From: CAWDLX01 sp963753485
GTDB taxonomy: Bacteria; Actinomycetota; Actinomycetes; Mycobacteriales; Micromonosporaceae
Direction: 5' to 3'
Assembly (NCBI GenBank): GCA_963753485.1
Contig: CAVWCL010000020.1
Span: 124,001 to 188,000 of the forward strand
Length of the DNA: 64,000 nt
Of this stretch, positions 8,901 through 16,532 are shown in pieces. The position numbers and the translations under genes were made by a program. Below the pieces are notes generated by a model that did not search any database, was not told the DNA's origin, and saw only the letters and a list, made by a program, of their open reading frames with translations. Every line of letters starts with the position of its first letter. Position 1 is the first letter of the stretch.

Positions 8901-9611
8901 TTGCCTGGTCCATTGGCACTGGTCGGGTCCGGGGAGTACACGACCGCGATGCTGGCGGTGGAACGCGAGCTCATCGCCGGCCGGCCGCCCCGGTACGTGC
9001 AGATCCCCACCGCGGCCGCCCGCGAAGGCGACGCGCGGCTGGCGTACTGGGTGAAGCTCGGCCAGGCCCAGGCCGACCGCCTCGGGGTGGCCGCCGTACC
9101 GTTGCTCATCCTCGATCGGAGCGAGGCCGACGACGCCGCGATCGCCGACCAGATCGCCGGTGCCGGCCTGATCTACCTCTCCGGCGGCAGTCCGGCGTAC
9201 CTGGCCGACACGTTGCGGGGGACCGCGGTGTGGCGCGCGATCGTGGCGGCCTGGGAGGGCGGCGCCGCGCTCGCCGGCTGCAGCGCCGGCGCGATGGCGC
9301 TCTCCGACCGGGTGCCCGATCTGCGCCACCCGGCCGGCGGTGACCGCGAAGGCCTGGGACTGCTGCCGCACATCCGGGTGCTGCCGCACTTCGACGCGAT
9401 GGTCGGGCGCATTCCCGACCTGCTGACCCGCCCGTTCCTGCGACCGCCGGCCGGGGTCAGCCTGGTCGGCGTGGACGAGAACACGGCACTGGTCGGCGGG
9501 CCGGTCGAGTTCACCGTCCACGGCCGCGGCTCGGCCTGGCTGCTCGGCGACGGGCCACGCCGGCGGGTCCCGGCCGGCGCGACGGTGAGCTTGCCACCGC
9601 GTCCGGTTTAG
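8901..9611 (+). CDS. Peptidase S51-like (cyanophycinase/type 1 amidotransferase-like) protein
   Basis: A 236-residue alpha/beta protein with the S51 layout: N-terminal LALVGSGEYT, a GLIYLSGGSP loop, the nucleophile elbow GCSAGAM and a downstream LPHFD histidine. S51 members cleave Asp-containing peptides or cyanophycin with a Ser nucleophile; here the Ser of GCSAG would serve. The substrate is unknown. The start is TTG 8901, supported by TAGGAGGT ending 5 nt upstream, which strongly fixes it. It follows the helicase by 10 nt, so the two are probably cotranscribed. No signal peptide is visible. Confidence 0.8.
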   Translation: MPGPLALVGSGEYTTAMLAVERELIAGRPPRYVQIPTAAAREGDARLAYWVKLGQAQADRLGVAAVPLLILDRSEADDAAIADQIAGAGLIYLSGGSPAYLADTLRGTAVWRAIVAAWEGGAALAGCSAGAMALSDRVPDLRHPAGGDREGLGLLPHIRVLPHFDAMVGRIPDLLTRPFLRPPAGVSLVGVDENTALVGGPVEFTVHGRGSAWLLGDGPRRRVPAGATVSLPPRPV

Positions 9612-9665
9612 GTTGGCGCGAGGCTGGTATCAAGGAGTTGCCCTCGACCCTTCGGCGAAAGGCCA

Positions 9666-10169
9666 GTGGTGAGCCCGTCCGACACGCACCTCGCGTTCAC
9701 CGTGCTCGCCGGAGTCCTCATCGGATTCGGGATCATCGGGGTCTTCATCCCGATGGTCCCCGGCTTGCTTCTCGCCTGGGTGGGCGCCGTGGTCTGGGCG
9801 ATCTTCGGAGGCGGCGGCACCGCCGGCTGGGTCGTGTTCGTCGGCGCCACCATCGCGGCGCTCTTCGGCGCCATGGCCAAGTACGCCCTGCCGGGCCGCA
9901 ACCTGCGCCGCGCCAGCGTACCGACGCGCTCGATCATCGTGGGCGGCGTGCTCGGCATCATCGGCTTCTTCGTGATCCCGGTTGTCGGCCTGCCCCTCGG
10001 CTTCGTGCTCGGCATCCTCATCGCCGAGCGGGTCCGCCAACCCGACTGGCGTCTGGCCTGGCGGTCCACTGTGGCCGCACTCAAGGCGGTCGGATTGTCG
10101 ATCCTCATCGAGATCTTCGCCGGCATGATCATCGCGGTTATCTGGGTGGTCGGTCTGCTGACGTCCTGA
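9666..10169 (+). CDS. DUF456 family membrane protein
   Basis: A 167-residue integral membrane protein with about four to five helices and Gly-rich repeats (GVLIGFGIIGVFIPMVPG early, GIIGFFVIPVVGLPLGFVLG later). This paired GxxxPxxPG pattern matches DUF456. No biochemical role is known. GTG 9666 and GTG 9669 are adjacent start candidates after GAAAGG. A TAGGTT -10-like box at 9609-9614 overlaps the S51 stop codon, so the gene may have its own promoter. Confidence 0.82.
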   Translation: MVSPSDTHLAFTVLAGVLIGFGIIGVFIPMVPGLLLAWVGAVVWAIFGGGGTAGWVVFVGATIAALFGAMAKYALPGRNLRRASVPTRSIIVGGVLGIIGFFVIPVVGLPLGFVLGILIAERVRQPDWRLAWRSTVAALKAVGLSILIEIFAGMIIAVIWVVGLLTS

Positions 10170-10187
10170 GCCTGACAGGATGCGGCG

Positions 10188-11195
10188 GTGGACCTACCGG
10201 CTCGGCTGCGCGAGGCGCTGGACGCGGCGGTCGCCGCGCAGCCGCTGCGTGACCTGAGCGATCGGGTGGATCGGCTGATCGAGCGCTACCGGTCCGGCCG
10301 GGTGCCGGCGGAGCCGATCCTGGCCTCGGCCGCGGACGCGCTCGCCTACGCGGGCTACCGCATGCCGGCCACCTACGCGGCGGTACGGGCGGCGCTGGCG
10401 CAGGTCGCGATCGTGCTCCCCGGATTCGCTCCGGCGAGCCAGCTCGACCTCGGCGGCGGCACCGGCGCGGCCGCCTGGGCCGCGGCCGACGCGTTCCCCG
10501 GTCTTGTCCTCCCCGGTCTCGCCGGCATCACGGTGGTTGACCAGGTGCCGGCGGCGCTGTCGCTGGGCCAGCGCCTCGCCGCCGGCGGCCTACCGGCAAC
10601 GTGGCTGCCCGCGCGCATCGACGCCGATCCGGTGCCGCCGGCGGAGCTGGTGACCATCTCCTATGTGCTCGGTGAGCTGGCCGAGGATGCCCAGCTCGAC
10701 CTGGTGCGCCGGGCCGCCGCCGCGGCCCGCCTGCTGGTCGTGGTCGAGCCGGGCACACCGGCGGGCTACCGCCGCGTGCTCACCGCCCGCGACGCGATGC
10801 TCGCGAGTGGACTGTCCGTGATCGCCCCGTGCCCGCACCAGGCGGCCTGCCCGATGATCCCGGGTCGCGACTGGTGCCATTTCTCGATCCGGATCAACCG
10901 CTCGGCCGGGCACCGGCGGCTCAAGGACGCCGAACTGTCCTATGAGGACGAGAAGTTCGCCTATGTCGCCGGTGCGCGCTCGCCGGCGCCTACGCTGTCG
11001 GCGGCGCCGGTCGCGCGGATCCTGCGCCAGCCACGGCGGGCCAGGGGGCTGGTCTCGCTCTACCTCTGTACGCCGGCGTCCGGCCCCGACCAGGGCGCGC
11101 TGGTGCGCCAGACCGTCTCCCGGCGCCAGGGTGCGACCTACCGGGCCGCCCGCGACGCCCGCTGGGGCGACCCCTGGCGATCCCCGTCGATCTAG
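10188..11195 (+). CDS. Rsm22-like small ribosomal subunit methyltransferase family protein
   Basis: A 335-residue protein with a SAM-binding Rossmann core (LDLGGGTGAAAWA, ~85-97) and a C-terminal Cys-rich segment (CPHQAACPMIPGRDWCHF) typical of the Rsm22 family, where the cysteines are thought to bind an Fe-S cluster. Mitochondrial relatives act on the small ribosomal subunit; the bacterial role is inferred. The GTG start is preceded by CAGGAT 6 nt upstream. The TAG stop (11193-11195) lies inside the left arm of the hairpin at 11183-11250, so that element terminates this gene. Confidence 0.85.
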   Translation: MDLPARLREALDAAVAAQPLRDLSDRVDRLIERYRSGRVPAEPILASAADALAYAGYRMPATYAAVRAALAQVAIVLPGFAPASQLDLGGGTGAAAWAAADAFPGLVLPGLAGITVVDQVPAALSLGQRLAAGGLPATWLPARIDADPVPPAELVTISYVLGELAEDAQLDLVRRAAAAARLLVVVEPGTPAGYRRVLTARDAMLASGLSVIAPCPHQAACPMIPGRDWCHFSIRINRSAGHRRLKDAELSYEDEKFAYVAGARSPAPTLSAAPVARILRQPRRARGLVSLYLCTPASGPDQGALVRQTVSRRQGATYRAARDARWGDPWRSPSI

Positions 11196-11250
11196 GGCAT
11201 AGGCACACGGATAGAGATCAAAGCACGTGCACAAGCCCTAGATCGACGGG
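11183..11250. terminator. Long CCCGTCGATC hairpin, copy 1 (bidirectional terminator)
   Basis: CCCGTCGATCTAGGGC (11183-11198) is perfectly complementary to 11235-11250. The inner part is looser and the centre reads ATAGAGATCAAAG. It contains the stop of the Rsm22-like gene and ends one base before the stop of the convergent FHA-ABC gene. A sister copy is at 33071-33138. Confidence 0.8.
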
Positions 11251-11251
11251 C

Positions 11252-13690
11252 TCAGCCGCGGCCGGGTTCGTAGCGGCGCAGGGCGAAGCGGGTGGCCGCC
11301 ACCAGGACGCCGATCTGCAGGACCAGGATCAGCGCGGCCCGCCACCAGTTGAAGGCCACGTGGTTCCACAACGGATCCGGGAACGGGAAGCGCAGCAGGT
11401 TCGTGGTCGCCGCGCTGGCGGCGAAACCCCACCGGGATGGGTCGACCCAGGACGCAACCTCCAGTCCTTTCTGACCGCTGATCTGGAACAGCCCGCCGGA
11501 GAGGACGAGTTGGGCCATCACGCTCACTACAAGGATCGGCGTCGTCTGCTCGGTCGTGCGCACAAGCGCACTGGCGAGCAACCCGATCGCGGTCGACGCG
11601 ATCGCGACCAGAGAGATTGCGACCATGATCTCGGCGGTCGGGTTGTGCAGAACCAGGCCGGCCTTCGGCGCACCCCGCCCCAGCAGGGAGAGGTAGACGA
11701 AGATGATGACCTGGATCACATCGATGATGATGAAGACGACGACCTTGGAGGCGAGGTACGCGGTGGGGGAGAGGCCGATCGCCCGCTCCCGGCGGTAGAT
11801 CGCCGACTCGTTGATGATCTCCCTGATCGCGACCGCCACGCCCATGAACGCCGCGCCGATCACGAAGACGACGAGCAGCCGTTGCGCCTCCAGGCTGTAG
11901 CCGCCGGGGTCGGGGCTCAGCCCGTGGCTGCCCGGCACGGTGTGGCTCAAGCCGGCCAGCGCCAGCGGCAGCCCGACGAGGAAGATGGTGTACCCGCGGT
12001 CGGAGACGATCACGGTGATCATGCGCAGGCACAGGGTGAGGAACTGGCGCAGCGGGACCACCGGGTGCAGCGCCCGATGGGTCAGGGACATGTCCTGCAC
12101 ACCGGCGGCCGGGCCCGGCTTCGCGCCCGGCTTGGCATCGGCGAAGATCCTGCGGGGGGCCGACTTTTGGCTTGGCGCGGGGACCGCGGCGGGCGCCGGT
12201 GCCGGCGCGGCGGCCGGTGCCGGTGGCGGGCTCGGTATAGGCGGCGTGGCCGGCGTGGCCAGTGCCGGGGCGCTCGCCTGCGCGACCGGCGGATCGACCC
12301 CGGCCGGCGTGGCCAGTGCCGGGGCGCTCGCCTGCGCGACCGGCGGATCGACCGTGGCCGTCGCGGCGGCCGGGGAACCAGCCCCAGCGGCGAACTCTGC
12401 GCCGGGGGCCGGAGCCGGGATGACTGGGCCGGGGGCCGCGGTCTCGGTCTCGGTCACGGCGCCGGCGGGCACCCCAACGGCGGCCGGCTCCACCGGCGGC
12501 GGGGCCGGCCGGGGGGTCGGGGCGAACTCGGGCAGGGTCAGCTGGGGCGGCTGGCGAGCCAGCTCGAGCGCGACCTCGCCCACGTATTTGCGATAGGTGT
12601 CAGAGTTGCGGTAGATCTGCGCCCACCGCCGGGCGTCGTTGGTGACCTTGTCGAAGACGTCGGCGTAATCCTCGGCCTCGAAGAAGGGGAGCACCTGGTC
12701 CGGCGGGCCGAAGAAGCCCATCCGGCCGCCCTGGCACATCACCAGCACGTGGTCGCACAGGTCGAGGTGCAGCACGCTGTGGGTGACCACGACGACGGTA
12801 CGGCCGCGGTCGGCGAGCAGGCGCAGCTCCCGCATGACCTCCTTGTCCAGGGCCGGATCCAGGCCGGAGGTCGGCTCGTCAAGAGCCAGCAAGGATGGCT
12901 CGGTCAGCAGCTCAAGCGCGACCGAGGTGCGCTTGCGCTGACCGCCGGAAAGGGTGTCGATGCGCTGCCTGGCCTTGTCCGTCAAGCCGAGCAGCTCCAG
13001 CACCTCGGTGACCCGCTTCGAGCGCTGGCTGCGGGGCACGTCCTGGGAGAACCGCAGCGAGGCGGCGAACCGCAGCGCCCGCCGTACCGTGAGCTGGCCG
13101 TGCACCACGTCGTCCTGGGGGACCATGCCGATGCGGTACCGCAGCTCGGAGTAGTGCCGGTAGAGATCCTTGCCGTCGTAGTGCAGGCTGCCATGGGTGG
13201 CCGGCCGGATGCCGGTCATCGCCTTGAGCAGGGTCGACTTGCCGCAGCCACTCGGGCCGATGATGCCGAGCAGGGTGCCGTGTCGCAGCGCGAAGCTGAC
13301 GTCGTCGAGCAGCACCTGCGCCTTGACCTCGACCGTGATGTCGTCCGCGATGATCGAGGTCGGACCCTGGTCATCGTGCTGGTAGATGTTGACCCCGTCG
13401 AAGAGGAACTCGTGCCGCCCGATGGTGAACGTGTCACCGGGCGACAGCACCCCACGCGGCGCCCGCCGGCCGTTGTGGTGCAGGCCGTTGCTGCTGCCGA
13501 GGTCCACGATGTGGTGCTCGGAGCCGACCTTGCGGACCTCGGCGTGTTTGCGCGAGACCCACAGGTCGCTCAGCACGATGTCGTTGTCGGCGTCCCGGCC
13601 AATCCGGATAGTCCCGGTCTCGTCGAAGGTGGCGACCGGTGCGACGGTGGCGGTGCCTGGTTGATCGTTCGTCCCCACGGCCCCCATCAT
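11252..13690 (-). CDS. FHA domain-ABC ATPase-ABC2 permease fusion (Rv1747-like exporter)
   Basis: An 812-residue half-transporter. An N-terminal FHA domain (about 25-100, with IGRD, SRKH and SSNG) binds phosphothreonine. The ABC domain has Walker A GPSGCGKST (145-153), LSGGQ (247-251) and DEP (271). A long Ala/Pro linker (about 400-540) contains an 18-residue tandem duplication, and six-helix ABC2 membrane segments fill the C-terminus. M. tuberculosis Rv1747 has the same general class of architecture and is controlled by Ser/Thr kinases. ATG 13690 overlaps the stop of the upstream TrkA-N gene as ATGA, so translation is coupled; an open extension to 13804 is rejected for that reason. The substrate is not predictable. 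Confidence 0.9.
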   Translation of the reverse strand: MMGAVGTNDQPGTATVAPVATFDETGTIRIGRDADNDIVLSDLWVSRKHAEVRKVGSEHHIVDLGSSNGLHHNGRRAPRGVLSPGDTFTIGRHEFLFDGVNIYQHDDQGPTSIIADDITVEVKAQVLLDDVSFALRHGTLLGIIGPSGCGKSTLLKAMTGIRPATHGSLHYDGKDLYRHYSELRYRIGMVPQDDVVHGQLTVRRALRFAASLRFSQDVPRSQRSKRVTEVLELLGLTDKARQRIDTLSGGQRKRTSVALELLTEPSLLALDEPTSGLDPALDKEVMRELRLLADRGRTVVVVTHSVLHLDLCDHVLVMCQGGRMGFFGPPDQVLPFFEAEDYADVFDKVTNDARRWAQIYRNSDTYRKYVGEVALELARQPPQLTLPEFAPTPRPAPPPVEPAAVGVPAGAVTETETAAPGPVIPAPAPGAEFAAGAGSPAAATATVDPPVAQASAPALATPAGVDPPVAQASAPALATPATPPIPSPPPAPAAAPAPAPAAVPAPSQKSAPRRIFADAKPGAKPGPAAGVQDMSLTHRALHPVVPLRQFLTLCLRMITVIVSDRGYTIFLVGLPLALAGLSHTVPGSHGLSPDPGGYSLEAQRLLVVFVIGAAFMGVAVAIREIINESAIYRRERAIGLSPTAYLASKVVVFIIIDVIQVIIFVYLSLLGRGAPKAGLVLHNPTAEIMVAISLVAIASTAIGLLASALVRTTEQTTPILVVSVMAQLVLSGGLFQISGQKGLEVASWVDPSRWGFAASAATTNLLRFPFPDPLWNHVAFNWWRAALILVLQIGVLVAATRFALRRYEPGRG
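12248..12353 (-). repeat. 54-bp in-frame tandem duplication in the FHA-ABC linker
   Basis: Two copies (12248-12299 and 12302-12353, period 54 bp) each encode VDPPVAQASAPALATPA. They are almost identical at DNA level, which suggests a recent duplication. Confidence 0.95.
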
Positions 13691-15528
13691 GCCGGGTGTG
13701 TCGAGCCCGTGTCTGTGGGCCGCTCGGCTGGCATGGGTGCCGGGGAGTCGCTCGCCACGGGCGACGTTTGGCCAGCTCGGGCCGGGGGCCGGGGTGTCTC
13801 CCACTGCTTGAGCGGCCCGGCGCGCCCGCTCGGGTCGGCCCCGGGGACCGCGCGGGTGTCGACTAGCAGACGGCCGAGGCCGGCGCGGGTTGCGATCACG
13901 ATCAGGCTGTCGGTACGGGCGATGCGCCGCCCGTCAGGGGGCAGCCAGAGCACGTGCTCCTCGCGCCCGGTACGGATGGCGAGCAGCCGCACCTCCTGCG
14001 CCCGATGGACGGTCGCGGCCGGGGCGTACTCCAGTGCCGAGCCAGCCTGCACCGGCAGCTCGGCAACGAGCAGCACGCGGCGGCGTACCGGGATGGTCGC
14101 GATCACCTGGCGGCCGAGCATGGCGGCGGCGAACGCGGGTGCCGCGAGGTAGGAGACGCTGCGGGAGATGTTGATGGCGAACGCCTTCTGCACCCGGCGG
14201 GCGAAGTCGGCGTCGAAGAGGCGCAGCACCACCCGCAGGTTCGGTTGCGCGGCCCGGCCGAGCAGGGAGATCTCCAGGTTGGTCACGTCGTCGGTCGAGA
14301 CCACGACCAGCGCGCGACAGGTGGCCACTCCGGCCGAGGTGAGGACCGGGTTGCGGCTCGCATCGCCTATGATCACCGGGATGCCGAGCTCCCGGGCGGG
14401 CACGATGCCGTAGGCGTCCGGGCTGCGCTCGATCGCCACCACCTCGACGCCCGCCGCGTGCAGGCGGCGCACCACCCGGGTGCCGACGTGGCCAAGGCCG
14501 ATCACCACGACGTGCTCGCGCAGCGTGGTCGGCAGGTCGCCCCGCTCGCTGCGCAGCCGGGCCTTCACCGTCGAGTCGACGATCGCCGCCGTGATCGCGG
14601 GGATCAGCGCGATGCTCACCACGGTGAGCGCGGTCAGCGTCACCTTCTGCAGCGCGTCGGCGCGGGGGTCGGCGTTCGCCCCGGTCAGCTCGCTGATCAC
14701 GGTGACGTACGCGGATTGGAAGAAGTTGCCGGTCGCCCAGGTCAGGGCGGCGGTACCGGCCACGAAGACGCCCACGAGCACGGTGACCACGAGGCGCAGG
14801 CGGGCACCGAGCAGGACCGCCATCGCACTGACCCGGCGGCGCTGCGGCGGGCGGGGGGCCGGCTCCGGCACTGGCTTGGTCCGGGCCAGCACCAGGTCGG
14901 CACCCGAGTCTCCCGGTGGTGGCGGCAGCACGACCGGGTCGCTGCGGCCGTCGGTGAACGCGAGGCCGAGCAGCACATCGTCGGGCCTGGCGCTGGTCCG
15001 ACGGATCGCCACCAGGGTCCGGTCGGCCACCCGCATGGGCGGGGTGGCCGAGTCGTCCAGCGCGGCGGCCACGAACGCCGGCGCGGCGATCTCGGCGGCC
15101 GAGAGCGCGACGCAGTCGTTGAGCAGGTCCGCGATGCGTGCTCCGAGGGTCAGGTTGAACATCCGTACGACCAGGCGAATGTCCGGGTTGAGCTCCTGAG
15201 CCACGAGCGCGGCATCGACGTTGCCGGCGTCGTCCTGGTCGAGCAGTCCGACGGCGTCCACGCCGTCGAGCCGTGCCCGGGTGAACGCGTCCACATCGAG
15301 CTGCTCGGCCTCGATGACCTCGACCTCGGGCACCTCGCGAATCCGCAGCCCCCACCGGCTCGGCTGGGGCGGCACGATCGCGGTCACCTGCAGGTCGTAG
15401 CGGGTGGCGAGCTCCTCGATCAGCCGGTACGCCATCGGGTTGTCGCCGCAGACCACGAACCGCCGATGCTCGGCGGCGGCCGGGTCGGGTTCGCCGGCAC
15501 CGATTCCCGGCTCGTTCTCAGCCTGCAC
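13687..15528 (-). CDS. Membrane protein with two TrkA-N (RCK-like) NAD-binding domains
   Basis: A 613-residue protein. A first Rossmann domain (~22-150; VVCGDNPMAYRLIEELA), a membrane region of about two to three helices (~235-320) and a second Rossmann domain (from ~338; HVVVIGLGHVGTRVVRRL) give an RCK-TM-RCK order reminiscent of ligand-gated ion channels of the CASTOR/POLLUX type. No clear selectivity filter (TVGYG) is visible, so potassium transport is not assured. GTG 15528 lies exactly 6 nt after TACCCT (15540-15535), favouring a leaderless start; a longer open frame to 15624 would overlap arfB. It is coupled to the FHA-ABC gene by ATGA. Confidence 0.8.
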   Translation of the reverse strand: MQAENEPGIGAGEPDPAAAEHRRFVVCGDNPMAYRLIEELATRYDLQVTAIVPPQPSRWGLRIREVPEVEVIEAEQLDVDAFTRARLDGVDAVGLLDQDDAGNVDAALVAQELNPDIRLVVRMFNLTLGARIADLLNDCVALSAAEIAAPAFVAAALDDSATPPMRVADRTLVAIRRTSARPDDVLLGLAFTDGRSDPVVLPPPPGDSGADLVLARTKPVPEPAPRPPQRRRVSAMAVLLGARLRLVVTVLVGVFVAGTAALTWATGNFFQSAYVTVISELTGANADPRADALQKVTLTALTVVSIALIPAITAAIVDSTVKARLRSERGDLPTTLREHVVVIGLGHVGTRVVRRLHAAGVEVVAIERSPDAYGIVPARELGIPVIIGDASRNPVLTSAGVATCRALVVVSTDDVTNLEISLLGRAAQPNLRVVLRLFDADFARRVQKAFAINISRSVSYLAAPAFAAAMLGRQVIATIPVRRRVLLVAELPVQAGSALEYAPAATVHRAQEVRLLAIRTGREEHVLWLPPDGRRIARTDSLIVIATRAGLGRLLVDTRAVPGADPSGRAGPLKQWETPRPPARAGQTSPVASDSPAPMPAERPTDTGSTHPA

Positions 15529-15534
15529 GCTGCG

Positions 15535-15540
15535 AGGGTA
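15535..15540 (-). promoter_or_regulatory. -10 box of the TrkA-N/FHA-ABC operon
   Basis: TACCCT on the minus strand, 6 nt before GTG 15528; fits a leaderless transcript. Confidence 0.5.
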
Positions 15541-15568
15541 TCGACACGCGGCCTGCGCGGAGCGCCGG

Positions 15569-15991
15569 TCAGCCCTCGGGCGGGCGGCGGCCGCGCTTGA
15601 GGTCGCCGCGGCGGCGTTTGGCATCCAGCCGGCGCTGGACAGCGGCCCGCGACGGCGCCGTCGGCCGGCGGGGTCGGCCCGGCGTGGCGATGGCCCAGGC
15701 GAGCAGGGCGAGCATCCGGGTCCGGGCGGCGCGCCGGTTGTCCAGCTGAGAGCGGTGCTCGGAGGCGGTCACCACGAGCGTGCCGTCGACCAGCCGCGGG
15801 GCCAGCCGGGCCAGCGCGCGCGATTTGAGGGGCTCCGGGATGGCATTGCTGGCGGCCAGGTCGAAGCGCAGTTCCGCTCTGGAGTCGGCGGTGTTGACCC
15901 CCTGCCCACCGGGCCCGCCGGCCCGGCTGAAGTGCCAGGCCAGTTCGGTCGCCGGGATGACGATCGAGCCGGTCACCGCCAGATCGCTCAT
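15569..15991 (-). CDS. arfB: Alternative ribosome-rescue factor ArfB (peptidyl-tRNA hydrolase)
   Basis: A 140-residue class I release-factor-like protein without a codon-recognition domain. The catalytic GGQ is at residues 28-30 in GGPGGQGVNTADSR, and the C-terminus is highly basic (RRLDAKRRRGDLKRGRR), as in ArfB, whose tail enters the empty mRNA channel of stalled ribosomes. It hydrolyses peptidyl-tRNA on non-stop complexes. ATG 15991 follows a strong GGAGGGG ribosome site; an upstream in-frame extension to 16084 has no support. Confidence 0.9.
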   Translation of the reverse strand: MSDLAVTGSIVIPATELAWHFSRAGGPGGQGVNTADSRAELRFDLAASNAIPEPLKSRALARLAPRLVDGTLVVTASEHRSQLDNRRAARTRMLALLAWAIATPGRPRRPTAPSRAAVQRRLDAKRRRGDLKRGRRPPEG

Positions 15992-16068
15992 CACCCCTCC
16001 AGCATGCCCACGGGCCCCGGGCGACCAGCGCCGCACACCGCCATCTTTGCCGGCCGCCGTGCAGCCAC

Positions 16069-16074
16069 TAGCCT
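16069..16074 (+). promoter_or_regulatory. -10 box upstream of the small membrane protein
   Basis: TAGCCT, 23 nt before GTG 16098, leaving room for the GGGGAGGA ribosome site at 16089-16096. Confidence 0.4.
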
Positions 16075-16097
16075 GGTCGTTCACTCATGGGGAGGAC

Positions 16098-16391
16098 GTG
16101 AGCTTCGTGCGCAGTGCAATCGCGATCATCATGGCGGTACTCGGCACCATCCTGGTCCTCAGCGGCGCCGCGGCGCTCTGGGCGGCCGCCCTGACCCGGC
16201 CGCGGCTGGCCGGCGACGCCACGGGCGACGCCGCCGACGTGGAGCGGACCCGCCGGGAGCGGGCGGTGGACGCGGTGAGCCGGATGCCCTCGCCCGACCG
16301 CCTGATCATGTGGGGGGTCGTCCTGCTCGCGCTGAGCGCGGTCGCCGCCGGCGCGGTCACCCTCTCGGCGAGCGCCACCGCCGGCACCTGA
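16098..16391 (+). CDS. Small two-helix membrane protein, unknown function
   Basis: A 97-residue protein that I do not recognise. It has a hydrophobic helix at the N-terminus (~5-28), a charged middle (~32-62, rich in Asp and Arg) and a second helix (~66-90). GTG 16098 and GTG 16107 are both possible starts behind GGGGAGGA. It is divergent from arfB and lies upstream of ctaD, 141 nt away, but no link to the oxidase is evident. Confidence 0.6.
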   Translation: MSFVRSAIAIIMAVLGTILVLSGAAALWAAALTRPRLAGDATGDAADVERTRRERAVDAVSRMPSPDRLIMWGVVLLALSAVAAGAVTLSASATAGT

Positions 16392-16465
16392 ACGGGACCC
16401 GCCGCCCGCCGCCGGTGGCCCCGGCGTGTTCGTGACCCCCGGGGACCCCCGTGACCGGCGAGGAT

Positions 16466-16471
16466 TATTCT
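16466..16471 (+). promoter_or_regulatory. Possible -10 box of ctaD
   Basis: TATTCT in an otherwise very GC-rich 141-nt gap, about 60 nt before the ctaD start. No convincing -35 was found. Confidence 0.35.
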
Positions 16472-16532
16472 GCGGACCTGGGTTGCGGCGTACCGGACAG
16501 GCAGCCCGGACCCGCTGCCGCTGGAGGCCTGA

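Noticed and set aside
6419..9109. 896-codon open frame antisense to the helicase gene
   Set aside because: Shadow of high-GC third-position bias. The translation is rich in Arg, Gly, Ala, His and Val with no domain, while the opposite strand gives a full helicase.
11360..14152. 930-codon open frame antisense to the FHA-ABC gene
   Set aside because: No domains and an unnatural composition; it also spans the overlapping start/stop of two clear genes on the other strand.
13687..15528. Potassium channel or Trk transporter subunit
   Set aside because: The double TrkA-N layout fits, but I see no selectivity filter; only the domain description is kept.
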